Assembly: GCF_014805625.2 (NCBI RefSeq)
Contig: NW_023998427.1
Coordinates: 1,730,769-1,794,768, forward strand
Reading direction: 5' to 3'
Source: Glossina fuscipes
Lineage: Eukaryota; Arthropoda; Insecta; Diptera; Glossinidae
Length of the DNA: 64,000 nucleotides
Shown here: positions 35,340 through 47,400 of the stretch, one piece after another
Layout of the letters: each line of letters opens with the position of its first letter
Position numbering within the stretch: the stretch's first letter is position 1
Program-made: the position numbers and the translations under genes
Notes under the pieces: generated by a model
The model's input: only the letters and a program-made list of their open reading frames with translations
Database searches by the model: none
Told to the model about the DNA's origin: nothing

Positions 35340-36521
35340 ATGTCTCGCTTTCATATCGCAATAGAGGTGCGCAGTCGCATATCCTGTGCAAATGTGTTTA
35401 TCCAATTTGCCCAGCGTTTGAGTTGTGCAGAATCCTTAAAACTCAGCCTGGATAAGGAAAAGATTACCTTCAATCATCCTACTTTTCATTGTGACATTCT
35501 TCTTAGCCAGCATTTTAACATGGTCACTGATAGCTTAATCAATCTAAAAGTGGATGAAGACAATGCCGCCTTCAGAATGAGCATAAAATGCATTCATATG
35601 GAAGATAAATGGCCTAGTGACGAAACCTATTGGAAAGAAATCGATTTGTTACCTCAAGTAGAAGAAAATCAAGAAGTTTCTCTTCGGTGCAGTAATTGTG
35701 ATTTCGTTTTATGTCCTAAGCAAGCTTATAACCGAGTAAGGGCCTATCCATCCAGTTCAATGGAACTAAGTGATTTTTTTTGCCATCATCGAGCGGATTT
35801 TGGCGAAGTTTTGATTCCGCAAATTCAAGATCTTTTCTACGGTTTCGAGTGCATTATATTAAATAGAGAAAGTCTGCAAGGCATGATACGTATAAAAGAA
35901 ACCCACATATATTGCAAAAGATGTTTAAAATTTATAGGTGAAACACTGTTTCGAGATAAAGCTGCTAAATTATGGTCAGATGCCTTTACCATTAATGGGG
36001 CAGGCTCATGTAGAAATATTTTCCCATTAAATAATCTTAACAATATTCAAAGGCTAATGTTTAAAATCGTACGAGAATCCACTTCCACAATGCCACTATA
36101 TGGGAACGTTCATTTTGTGAAAGTTGTCTTGGAAAGCAAATTCCCTAACAGAAAAAATAAGTACTTATTATTGCATATGCTTGAAAAGCATTTAACAATT
36201 TTAAGAGGAGGTAAGAGTGAGCAGGCTAATAGCAGCTTGACTCATCAGAAATTTTCTCAAATCGATTTAATACCGTATAGAGCGTTTAAACTACTATATA
36301 GATTAATTAATTGTGACCAAGACTGTCAACAGGACGACAGATCACATATCCAACCGTTGTTAATGTATTGGCAGAAAGATATCAATATTCTCAGTTTAAA
36401 GATATCTCCTTATCTGTTTAGTGAATTATTAGATGAATTAGAACGGAATACTTTACTTTTGCCGAAAATGTATCGTGAAAGTACCGATGAATTCCTTTCC
36501 AGTTACTTGTTCTACAATTAA
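35340..36521 (+). CDS. UBE3D: UBE3D-like E3 ubiquitin ligase (HECT_2 family, single coding exon)
   Basis: An uninterrupted frame of 393 codons from the first ATG (MSRFHIAIEVRSRISC). The family pattern is visible: a CSNC zinc-binding-like pair in SLRCSNCDFVLCPKQAYNRV, then ELSDFFCHH, a variable segment DLFYGFECIILNRE, a second Cys pair YCKRCLKFIGETL, and a C-terminal helical part with LLPKMYRESTDEF. Human UBE3D (389 residues) binds the E2 UBE2C/UbcH10 and is a divergent HECT-like ligase. The coding part has no intron. The frame is also open for eight codons before the ATG, without another ATG. A likely polyadenylation signal AATAAA lies near 36713. It is convergent with the coiled-coil gene at 37.2 kb. 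Confidence 0.75.
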   Translation: MSRFHIAIEVRSRISCANVFIQFAQRLSCAESLKLSLDKEKITFNHPTFHCDILLSQHFNMVTDSLINLKVDEDNAAFRMSIKCIHMEDKWPSDETYWKEIDLLPQVEENQEVSLRCSNCDFVLCPKQAYNRVRAYPSSSMELSDFFCHHRADFGEVLIPQIQDLFYGFECIILNRESLQGMIRIKETHIYCKRCLKFIGETLFRDKAAKLWSDAFTINGAGSCRNIFPLNNLNNIQRLMFKIVRESTSTMPLYGNVHFVKVVLESKFPNRKNKYLLLHMLEKHLTILRGGKSEQANSSLTHQKFSQIDLIPYRAFKLLYRLINCDQDCQQDDRSHIQPLLMYWQKDINILSLKISPYLFSELLDELERNTLLLPKMYRESTDEFLSSYLFYN

Positions 36522-36737
36522 GTCTGATAATCTTTAGAGCTTTTTTGCATTGACTTATGTATTTATTAAGGTTTAAAGAACCAACAATAAAAGTTCTTTG
36601 GAGTGAACGAGAATACAATAAGACTGTTCATATATATAAACGGTTATATACTCAAACATATATGTATATATATATAAATAATTTTGAAAAACTTAACATC
36701 GTAAATAACTTAAATAAATGGAGATTTACTTAATGAA

Positions 36738-36870
36738 AAGTTAGTTCGTTGGACTTACATTCTGGGTGCGGCTTCAATATCGTTGATTTCTTAAGCTTCG
36801 CGACAGATTTTGTAATGGATGTTTCCATATCTGCTGCATTTTGCAACATGTCGGGACCATCCATCGCGTA
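36738..36870 (-). CDS. candidate 44-codon small ORF or first exon
   Basis: On the minus strand, after a pyrimidine-rich acceptor-like CTTCGCAG, an ATG at about 36870 opens a frame MDGPDMLQNAADMETSITKS continuing with charged Lys/Pro-rich residues to KPHPE. There a consensus donor GTAAGT occurs; if unspliced, the frame ends eight residues later. Its composition is coding-like (few Phe/Tyr/Ile, balanced Asp/Lys), unlike chance frames in this DNA. If it is a first exon, the next exon would lie beyond the UBE3D gene, making UBE3D nested; I could not find that exon with confidence. Confidence 0.25.
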
Positions 36871-37240
36871 TCTGCGAAGGAAAAGCGGAGGTCTTGGTTG
36901 CAAGAGGTTATAAAATTGACCGGTTTTACGGGAAACTTTGAACGACGAAATGGTGTTAACCGAGAATTAATCGCCAAGTGTTCAGAAATATTTACAGAAA
37001 AAATTTATACAAAGAAAGTAATAATTTGAATAATTTGAAACGTGGCTTCAGTCCATATTATAAGAAAAATTTTCTTTGAAAACGATATTCTTTTCTAACT
37101 GTAAGTTTTCGATAATTTTTTTTTTTTTTCATACAGTTGTCAATTATGTCAGATATTTCATAAGGTTGCCGATGCTAACTGATGCTTAGCATAGGAATGT
37201 GGATTGTATTGAAATTGAATTTGGTTTTAGCATTTCGAAA

Positions 37241-37928
37241 TTATTTAGTCATTTTACGCATTTGCTTTGTTTGTTCGGCCATCGAAATTTCTGCTTGATC
37301 GGCTTTATTGATTAACGAATCCAATTTGTGAAGATGAGAAGTCATTTTCTTTTGCACATCATCTTTGGCGGCGCGTATCTTTTCAATTGGTATAACCGGT
37401 TCGCCTGGTTGATGTTGTTGTTCAGGGTCCAACATTTCGTTATCACCCTGATCAGTTATATTCGATGTTGGATTTATATTTGAAGTGCACGCCGTAGTAT
37501 TTCGTCGGGTATTTGCTCCGGAAGTTGATGGATTTGTTTCAGATTCCTCTTTGCCGGGATTGACTGCGTCCGTCTGCAAGGATCCACTTCTGCTAAATAT
37601 ATTTGATAAACTAGTGCAAGCAGTTTGCTTGAAACGGTTCAATTTCTGCTGTGTCGACGACAAAATAGTGTTAAGTTCATCCAATTTACCCCCCGTATTA
37701 TTCAGAGTTTCGTCTTGCTCCTCTAAAAGCTATTTCAGATCAATCAAGTATTGAATTTTTGCTTTTGAAGAAAATTTCGTCACTTACTTGCGCCTCGGCA
37801 GCATCCAATTCTTCTTGCTGTTGCTTTAAACGCTCTTCCCGGTTCCTTTCGAACTCTTCTAAACTAGGCTTCTCCAAACCCAGTAATTCTGCTCGCATGC
37901 ATTGAAATTCATATGTTTCTTCGGACAT
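37241..37928 (-). CDS. unrecognised coiled-coil protein (2 exons)
   Basis: Exons 37928-37788 and 37729-37241 join in phase 0 into 209 residues. Residues 20-85 are strongly heptad-like: FERNREERLKQQQEELDAAE is followed across the splice by EEQDETLNNTGGKLDELNTI and LSSTQQKLNRFKQ. A Ser/Thr/Asn-rich disordered middle follows, then a second helical segment near the C-terminus (AAKDDVQKKMTSHLHKLDSL, ending EQTKQMRKMTK). The first coil has a SNARE-like spacing of Leu, Gln and Asn, but no membrane anchor or palmitoylation cluster is present, so I do not claim a SNARE. I do not recognise the family. Intact frame, clean GT-AG intron and composition support a real gene. Confidence 0.75.
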
Positions 37929-40538
37929 TTTTCTATAAATTTTGACTCGTTTAAAAGATAAATTTTTCTCTTTTGTAATGTAATCGTAGAAAAGAATCGA
38001 TTTTTTTCAAAATTTTCGTCTATGCGTTAGTTATTTTATTGCTGCAATTAATTAGAGCAAAAGGCAAACCTAATCTTGTACGAATAAACGAATCACTAAA
38101 TGTTCATGCCAATGTAGTAAATAGGTAAAATTTGTTTAAAAAACTTGCGCATGTGTCGTAGATATGCCCGTCCGTCCGTCCGTCCGCTCGTCTTCCTCTC
38201 ATCTCATCGTCTAAGATTTAATAATGTATTAAGTCAGACTAACCTACCTTATACATACAACGTATGCACATACATATCATTTAAGATAAATGAAAAAGTA
38301 TTGAGTATTGAATTAATTCCTGTCGTTTTTCTTGCTTGCTTGAGAGTTGAATTATACTTTACAGAGGTCTCTGCTCGTCGACTCTTTTAACTTTTTATAA
38401 TTTTTTGGCAAGTTGAGTAACCACATTGTTTTGACCCGATTGAAAGAAGTAGTCGGGTAAGAAGCCTGTGCCAGACGCGATTGCATCTTCCAACCAAACA
38501 ATCTACGCCTTTATTTGAGTTGACGTAGCAAATTGGAATTGAGTTTTAACCCTGAAAATACGAACGGTTTATCCAATATCGATAAGGACCATAATATTGC
38601 CCTCATCATTCGTTATAATGGTTGCGTTGATCGTTTACATTTCGTCATCAGTTACAGTAGAGTGCGAAAATTCTTTATATGTCTTTGAAGCTGCATATCA
38701 TGATGTTGCTAAAAGCATCTTTTGATACCTCCGCACATCCTTTACGGGATTATATTGCTTAATTAATAGCTAAACAGCGCGAATAGAAGTGAAAACCTCT
38801 ATTTTTATAATTATGCTGAAATTCACGCCCATCAAGATCTGTTTCTGTTCTTGGTTTTAACGCCTAAGGCAACATATTACTGGTCAGATTAAGACATTTC
38901 TACGAACTTGCATAAGCTCCTGGCGTATTCTTTCAAAATATATGCTGTTTTCATTTTTGAGATTTTATTCCATGTAATTCTGAACATTTAGACATAAAGT
39001 TAATAAGCATTTCAATCGAAAGAATGAAATCAATCGCATTTTGTTGAAAGGTATTTTAGTTTAATTTCTTCAAGGAGCTCATCGTTAGGGTAGGTAAAAA
39101 ATTTATATAAGTTAAACTAAATATGCGTTATAGTTTAAATAAAAGTGAACTTTTCAGTTTTGGTCTAGCCCCTAATATATTTCAAACCAATCTTCATAGT
39201 ATTTTTACATTCTTCTCTTCACGTCGGATCACTAGAGCATTAACAATGTTTAGATTTAGAAGCATCAAAAAATTTATCATCCCAACTCTATACCGCGATC
39301 GCGTATAGCAACTTTAAGTAACCGTAGAGAGTAAATTGTAAGAAGCATGATTTAATCAAAGGCATAAAAACAGATATAAGTGATGCCTAATAGTTATTCT
39401 TTAAAAGAAGTAACATGGGCTTGCATTATCATTAGGGTAGTATGGGTGAAGTCAATTAAAATGACGTTCACTGTGATTGGAGGCACTATAACTATGCGAC
39501 GTTTTATAAGTGGGCCACCTTCATATTATATGTTCTCTTTTCGCAAAATCTCTAAGCGAGTTCAATAATATATATATTTGTATATTTATAGAATTCAACG
39601 AAGCTCCGCTTTATTATTATTGTTACTATATATTATTATTAATCTTTAAAATCTTAGTTGCTTGGCACTTTTTAGAATTCATTTTATTTCTTTAAACTGG
39701 ATAACAAATTGAACACACCCAAATCTTCTCCTACACAACTCCGTAGAAAGTTGTGCAAAAAAAAACATTGGACATATGGTAAATATATCGGCATAAGTAG
39801 TCGAGTAGGCAAAAACCGCGACTAACGAGTGAGTGCTCCTGGGCTTAGATATTGTTGCGGTAGAGTTTACTTTGGTCGTAGTTATAGTGTGTGCTCATCC
39901 TGTAAAGGCATAACACTTATCGATTGGGCATACAGGCCCTGTAGTTTGTAACCACTTTCCTATATCTTTCACTTTCTTCCTGCCCGTCACCGTGTTACGC
40001 GAACACGACTGATTGATCATTAAAAAAAAAAAGCCAGCCCTTCAATATCTCATAACGTATATATATTCTTGACAATTGGCAAAATCGAAATGCAACTAAA
40101 TATGTTCTCCTGTTCTTCTTTTTCGGTCAAATGAAAAAACGAATCCATGGCACCAAAAGTTGAGAATACTGTTGATTTCCGAGTTTTTTGCTCTTAACGC
40201 ATTTGTTAGTTGCTATGGATTATCTTTTTGCATCTCTTTTATATCTTATAACATATATTGGAGAGAATGAGGCATGTGCCTTTTATATCTTGATAAGTTT
40301 CACTAGCAATTTTAGATAACGAAGTAAAAGCGTAACAAGAGCTTTAAATTATATGTTTTGAAAATCCTGGCAGATATATTTCAGCGATGACGAACTAGTT
40401 TCCATTCAATGTACCTTATTACTTACTTGTGGTTATACTTGTCAAAAGAGTAATCAGAAATAAATTTAAGACGAAGTAAATCGAGCCAAGCACTCAACAT
40501 TTCCGTTTTGCTGCTTAGTGTTTATTTACTTGGTGGCA
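37929..40538. other. gene-poor region with a possible SINE relic
   Basis: 2.6 kb upstream of the coiled-coil gene. A (GTCC)n tract lies at 38165-38184, and a diverged tRNA-like segment at 39790-39876 (see separate entry). No gene is supported. Confidence 0.45.
39790..40031 (+). repeat. diverged tRNA-like SINE relic
   Basis: The segment GCATAAGTAGTCGAGTAGGC followed by CGCGACTAACGAGTGAGTG and GTTGCGGTAGAGTTT aligns in order with the head of the SINE copies at 22.9 and 23.2 kb (A-box, anticodon-arm region, CGGTAGAG). Its B-box region is degenerate (GGGCTTAGAT). The following part differs from the other copies and ends in a run of A residues at about 40021-40031. It may be an old member of the same or a related family. 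No target duplication is seen. Confidence 0.4.
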
Positions 40539-42217
40539 TCAGTCTGTACTTTGCTCATATATTTGTATATAAGATTCGGTTAACGTAATCATTTGAGGTA
40601 AAATTTCAGTGACATGTAAATCTTGCATTTCATACCATTGACCGTTTGCCGTATGAAATATATGAACTCGATATGTGCCTTTATTTGGTTCGCCATCATG
40701 TACAATATTCGCCACGAGATTGTATTTCGTATTATTAAGTTTGTCGCGGTTGTGCATTGAGAGAATGTCACCGAAATCAACATTTCTGAAAAGAAAATCA
40801 CGAAAATTATTCAAAATAGAAAACATACGGAAGAGTATCTCTGAATTACTTAATGGGAAAGTTAACTATGGTGGGATTCTTTTCCAAAAAGAAAGTATTT
40901 TTCGTAAACCTCTTTATATATAATATAATGTATTTCGGCAAACGAGTAATTTCGAATCGCTTTAGGAAATTATCCTTGTAGGTTTTATATTCCTTTTCCG
41001 TGATGCCGTTAAATTTGGAAAGCAACTGATATAGGTTTACTTGAGGTATTATATTTTCACGGAATTCGTCGGTGAAAAGCGGAGGTGGTGGCAAGTCACA
41101 AGTTAAGTAAAGAAAATTTGATTGTTCGCATTTTTCCTGGTATTCTTCAGTGGCCAATAGTAGAGTCTTCTGCGTATCATCTAAGTCAACTGGAGGAATT
41201 TTCCGAGTGTATATTTTCATTTCGCCTAAGAATATTTTATATATAATCGATGAATCCGGAGTTTTATTGCCTTTCAAGGCGCGATGTAACGTGTGCAAGA
41301 ACCATGATAAGTAATCAATTGGGTCACCTTGTTCCGTAATTTGAAACCGTTTGTTTGACCACAAGACAACAGCTTGAAGCATTTCGTGAGGCGAGACGTG
41401 AGCTTTAAAATTGCGCGGATTCCATACCTTCCGCATTAATTCCCCAAATCGTTGCACTAAGTTAAATATAGAATCACCGGGTGGTCGTTTAATTTTGGCG
41501 TAATTTTCTTCGCGTAGAAAGTAATCTCTCAACGGACTTACGTGGGATAGAGCATGTAATACCACATTGCAATAATCGTTTGCTTTTATATTATTTAATC
41601 CAACAACGCCTGGGAGATAGAGCGTACCATCCACAGTACGTGAATGCTTGGGTTCCGATTTATCTAGATTTCGTATATCGAGTTGGGTAAACGTTGGATT
41701 CAACACATATTTGATATCATCTAAGGAGGAATCGATAATCTCGTAATTGTCTGGCAAACAATAGAAACGTAATGTTGATAAATTCAAAAATACATGATGA
41801 GCATCAGCAACCGAATGCGTGTAAGCATGAGTGTTAGTACCTCTACCCTGAAAGTACTTCCCACAAACCAAACAAGCATAAACATTTATACGCGTCAGCG
41901 ATATGGAACAGAGTTTCTCAAAATCAAAATCCAATAATGGTCGATTAATTGTATCTAAATAGGGGCAAACACGGTACTTCGGATTAAATGCTGAAGGCGT
42001 GTCTAATTCTAAAGCAAAAAATGTAATATATTAATTATTATGTTCTTTTAATACATTATCAAGCAAATGACAAACCATCCTCTTCGTTATCTATTTTTCT
42101 CTTTCGATTTTCGCTAACGGATGACAATTCATTCCGTTTGTCGCTATTTTCTATGGAGAAAATAAATGAGCGCTTAATTGTTATCAAAGGTATATTTTGC
42201 AATATTTTACCTCTCAT
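40539..42217 (-). CDS. USP39: USP39 / Sad1 orthologue, U4/U6.U5 tri-snRNP protein (4 exons, 7-base first coding exon)
   Basis: Exons 42217-42211, 42150-42076, 42008-40850 and 40785-40539 join into 495 residues. The first coding exon holds only ATGAGAG; exon 2 has no ATG, so this mini-exon is needed. A zinc-finger UBP domain comes first (VCPYLDT, YACLVCGKYFQGRG, HAYTHSVADAHHVF), then a USP fold (VVGLNNIKANDYCNVVLHAL to ILPQMITLTESYIQIYE). As in human USP39, the catalytic Cys box of active USPs is replaced (NDY at that position), so it should be a pseudoenzyme; a nearby Cys at NDYC is out of register. USP39 stabilises the tri-snRNP and is required for spliceosome assembly in the nucleus. The Arg/Ser-rich N-terminus of the human protein is reduced here to a short basic segment (SENRKRKIDNEED). 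Confidence 0.93.
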
Positions 42218-44484
42218 TTTATTGGCAGAAATTATTGGCTAAATGAACACGTTTTCCTTGCAATCTCCGTCCTCCTGTTTTAATTTTGATATGAATGTAA
42301 ACCAAGAACTTTTCTCGATGTAATAATTCAAGCTCTTTAATTAAGTTAGTTTAATATGATTTTCGCATAATTAAAAAAAAACATTCTTTTATAATTTCGT
42401 TACAGTTTAATACCGTTTTCCTTTAATACATGAACATAAATTACAATCAATTATTGATAAAAAAAATTTGAGGAAAATGAATATGAAAGCGCTGAATGAC
42501 AACAAAACTCTAAAAAGTATGCCTTCCTTCACTGCTGCCTACAGTAAAAATTCGTGAAAATGAAAAGGATTTTTTGAAATGTGCTAAAAAAAACAACCCA
42601 GGGTCTTGGCTATGCATGGCGTTAACTAGATTTCAGTTTCAAGTTTCGAACTTTCTTGCTATGTGGATGCACAATAGTTGCGACAAAAGAACTCACAAAT
42701 CTGTCAAAGCAGGCGTAAGCAAAATAGCTTACACTTTGCAATAATGTTGATTGTTTATATTTGCGTTTATAAAAGAAAACAGCTGCCCGTTGAAAATAAA
42801 ATAAACTCCAAACAAAATGGTTGACTTACAAATAGCTGAACCAAAACAAAGAATTTTTAATTTATAAGGGGTAGGTAATTTGTTTTTTCTTTTTCTTTTC
42901 TTTTCTTTTCTTTCTTTCTTTTTTCTTTTTCCAGGCGTCTGATTAACATTTGTAATTCGCCAAGGCTTGTAATCAATCACAATTTGATTGATCAGCAATC
43001 TTTCCATACAGTATCTTGTACGGTTGCCATCATTGGCAAAGCGTAAAGAATCAACAAATAATAAAACTTCAAGTGGAATGGTGGAACCCACACACGTATA
43101 CACATATAAATGTATTGTTTTTCAGATTTGCAACCACATAAAAACTATGAGAATAAACTTTTCATTTCCATTTTCAAATAGAATTGTATTGAAATAAAAA
43201 ATATAAAGAGTTATTACCCTTTTGGATATTTTATGAAAATTAAAAATGTTGCTTTTATTTATACAATACAAAACTAGGATCAGTTTGCAATTTATTTAAA
43301 AATATTATACATTCTTTACAGGTAAATTTATATGTGAATGTAAAAATGTATTATATATAAAAATAAAAGGATGTATGTTTAAATTCAAAGTTGAAGTTCT
43401 CAATTCAAGGTTTTCCGAAGAAATGAAAACATAAAGAAACAATATGAATTAGATGAAATTTTATTTCACTTCATTTCATGTTATGCAAAGTTTAAAATAT
43501 TTTGTTTTTGGTTTGTATACTACACCCTTTGAATTCGTGAAATGGTATTAGGAGTAATTGTTTATAGAACTTGAAGTTTTTCGAGATATCTCTTGATTTA
43601 CTCTTTCTTGTTTGCCATTCCCTTTTGATTTTACGTTTCGTTTTTGGTTAACTGGTGATGCAATGCAGACCTTAAGCGCTAGGTGTACGTTAATAACCAT
43701 TTATATGATTATATGTATTTCTGTGAACAGATCATGAAAAGGTGGTTTGAGTTCATCATTTCGATCCTTCGGTTTTAATTTTTCATCTTTTTATGGGTTG
43801 GCAACAGAATGGGCACCAGAAGAAGAAACAATTTACTATAGACAAATTCCTGCTTATTCGGCAACTGCCTTGTTTTACCTGTCGCCATTTCTTACCTAGA
43901 GGTGATTTGCTTACGCAATCCAATAAATGTACTTAAGACGCAATACAAAAGCTATGAGATATGCTAGTAAACACGTAAAAGTGTTTGAGTTTTCTGAAAT
44001 CGTCAATGTGTATATTCTAAAAATGAATGACATGTTTTTCAAAATCAGTAAAGCATTCTCGAATTCTCGAAAGCGTTCCGAATTTCAAATAAACTCTCTT
44101 CGCTGAAATAAAATCATAGGAACTTTGTTTTTGTCACAACATATACTTTTATTATTCTTCTGCTTGTAGTTATATGTATTTTTATAGAGAAATTTATTTT
44201 CAAGAATCAAACTATGAGTGATTTTCGAAATAATAATAATGATATTATTTATGTGTATATGTATATACACTGCGTGCAAATTTTAAATATGTATTTGTTT
44301 TAAGGGCACAGGAGATTAATATTTTTATTTCCACTTTTTTGCTTTAACAATATAAAACTAAAACTGGGGAGCTTATCAACTCCGTCAACTATCAACACGT
44401 CTTATAGAGAATCTCTTTGATTTATAATCAGAAAATATATTCAGATAGCGGGATTACGCTCATTATGTACATTTTATGATGCTT
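42218..44484. other. gene-poor region between USP39 and the PTB-domain gene
   Basis: 2.3 kb between two minus-strand genes; it holds the USP39 promoter side and the 3' UTR of the PTB gene. A T/C-rich tract lies at 42880-42930. An open frame on the minus strand (42729-43103) has a short coding-like segment but no usable start or splice pattern. Confidence 0.4.
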
Positions 44485-47400
44485 TTAATAGGGATTTACT
44501 GCCGCTAAACCAACCCTACCGGCAGATCTTGGGAATACCGGTTCCGCGTAGCTGTGCCTATAACCTTTTGGCATGTTGGGTATATTTTTGCCAATATTAT
44601 TGTGTGAGGAAACATCTTGCGTGGAATACAAATCATCCTTACGTTTTTCGCCGCCCTGATCTTGCCGAAGGTGACTTCTATCTGAAGTGGATCGACTGTC
44701 TGGGGAGTAATCTCTTCTATTGTATTCACGTGAATTGGTCCGTTGAATGCGTTCACGAGAATGGTCTATTGTTTTTTCACGGTATCGCGAATGATGGTGG
44801 TAATCGCGATTTTCGAGTGAATCTCTTGACTCTGAACGTTTACTGGAACTCTCCCGATTACGGGTATCAATCCTAGAAGAAGACATTCGGTCTTTCTCAC
44901 GGTGACTTATTTTATCGACGTGTTCCATCCATTGATCTCGAACACGTGAACGTGATCGTATTTCAGGTGTAGGGGGCGAATCGTATATACGTTCCTCATC
45001 GCCCCAATCGTTAAATCTTCTAGCACTTGTTTCATCGGGATGATTTGTACCCTTTCGACCAGTCTTATAACTGCAATCATCTTTATCGTCAGATAGAACA
45101 TGTCGACTTCCAGTACGTTCAGCAGCACGGAACTTTTCTTTTGCGTTCTCTTTGAAGCGATCTTTTAGCCCTTTACTACTACTGGAAGATCGGGAAAATT
45201 CTTCAGCATTGTACGCATAATCGCGATTTTCTTCGTGTTGAGAAAGTGTTCTGCTGCGTTGACTAAGTTTAGAATGCAATGGTTCTTTTGTTAAAGTGAC
45301 TGGTTCAGCGTTAACGGGTGCAACTTCAAATGCTTTGTAGCGTATTGCCGAGGATTTTATCATTTTTTCCATACTCTCTATATAGGGTATGCTTTCAGGT
45401 TCGCGATAAGGGTTGCGTTCTTTGTTACGTGGAAAATTTTCGGGCTCACGTTCCCTAGAGTGATGCCAAGTTGGTTCAATATCTCGTATATCGCGTGCAT
45501 GTTCTCTTGGACGTTCTGCACATCGGTTTGCTATATTGCAACGTTCGGGAGAATGGGTTCCCTTATGAATTCCACCACAATTGTTTTGCACTGAGTTCTG
45601 TTCAAAGGGCAAATCTGCAGGATCGACGTAGCGATGTTTACCTCCGTATCTGCGGGTCTCTTCTGCGGCATAACTTAGCACCTGATGAGGCTTGTTTTTG
45701 TTTGGTGCATATTCAATGAATTTTGGCTTTTCGGCCATGCTATTCTCTTTAGCATGACTGAGATGGTGATCACCATTATTTTGAATATCAGCTTCATCAA
45801 AATCATTGAGGCTATTACGAGATCGGTCTTTAAAACGGTGACTTGATGAGTCACGATCCAGAGATAAATTTTTTTTAAGGACACGATTTGTATCATTTAC
45901 TTCATGATGCCTGTAGCGATCTCTGACATCATTGTTGTCATTATTGTCGATTTTATGAATTTGTCTCTGCTCACTTTGGAGAATCCGATTAATTTTGACA
46001 TCGTAATCAGCTGGCCGCTTAATAACCGGTTTAATTTCATCCTCTCGTAAATTGGAGGACGATGGGTTATTTTTTTTTTCGCGTTCGTTTGGCAAGACTT
46101 TATCGTGACTGTTATTGGAACGGGACGAATAGGGCTTAGAGGGCAGATCGCGTAAATAACTGTCTTCGGCAGGCTGTATAGTAGACTTGCGATTAAGTTG
46201 CGCATGATGAGATATAATTGGCCTCGAGTGCTCTAAAGATATTTGAGAAGGCTTGAGAGCAATTACTGAGCTATCGGCTTCGTTTGTCCAATGTTCGTCA
46301 TCTAAAATGAAACAAATCAGTATTTAAAACTGAAATTCATTATCGCTGCTTTAGTTTACTTACCGCTAGAACTATTTAATTCTTGACGTTCAGGACTTGG
46401 AGCTAAATCGGATCCAATACCCGAGGAGCCTCTAGATGACACAATTTTACCATTGCTTAGCGTAAGAGACTGTGAAACATCAGCCGTTCGAAGCGGTGGT
46501 GTGCTACCAACTATTAGGGTGTTACGGCAACGACGCAATTCGATGGCAGTTAAGTTTCCTTTGGATCGATGAACCGTATCATAATCGCGTGGTGGCAAAA
46601 GCAAAGGCGGGCCATTGCCGTTAAGCTTGGCTCGTAATTCAGCGGCTAGTGAATCGAACAATTCATTATTTTGCTGTTGACTCGGTAGCGGCTTCAAAGC
46701 AGGAGGCGAATGTGAAACTGGTGAATTCACGCTGTTCTCTTCACTACATTCCGAATCACGAGTGCTGTTACCAGTGTCACTGCCCAATGAAGAGTTGAAA
46801 CGTTTCGGCGATAATTCATGCTGACGCCGGTTGTATTGATGTTTTTGTGAATGAAAGTCGCGTGAAACTAGTTCACGCGTTTGATTATGTTCATTGTCGA
46901 TATGATTTCCCGTTTTATTACCAGGTAATGACGACGAAGTCATGTGGGGCATAATACCTAATCTAGAATTTTAGAGAAATTCTCACTTGATATGTTTGTT
47001 TTCATATATTGCGTCATTGCGTAGCGAAATTCTGAGAGATGTCGTACCCTATCCGCTCGCGCATGTCTCACGCGTATAGATTGTTTGTACTTTAAATAAA
47101 AGTTGTTTTCGCATATGCAACTATATGCAGTCCTTTTTGGATTTATTTGCATTTTTTATTATTAAAAGAAGGACAAACGCTTTGCGAAATCATAAGAATA
47201 GGACAAGGCGACAAGGCGAATGCAGAAAATGTTAATCTTTTGATCTTCACAATGCTGCATGTTCTGATCGTGTAGTCACTCACTAGTGATGACGATCAAA
47301 TCAGGACAGCGTTTTATGGATATTGAAAAAATTTGAAAAGTATTTCCGCAAATTTCCTGTTTTTTCGCTACGAATTTATATATAAGCGTTATATAGAAAC

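Noticed and set aside
42729..43103. Minus-strand ORF with segment LEVLLFVDSLRFANDGNRTR that looks partly coding
   Set aside because: It runs into a Lys/Arg-only stretch from a T/C-rich tract, lacks clear splice sites and a recognised family. It may be a fossil exon; evidence is too thin to call.
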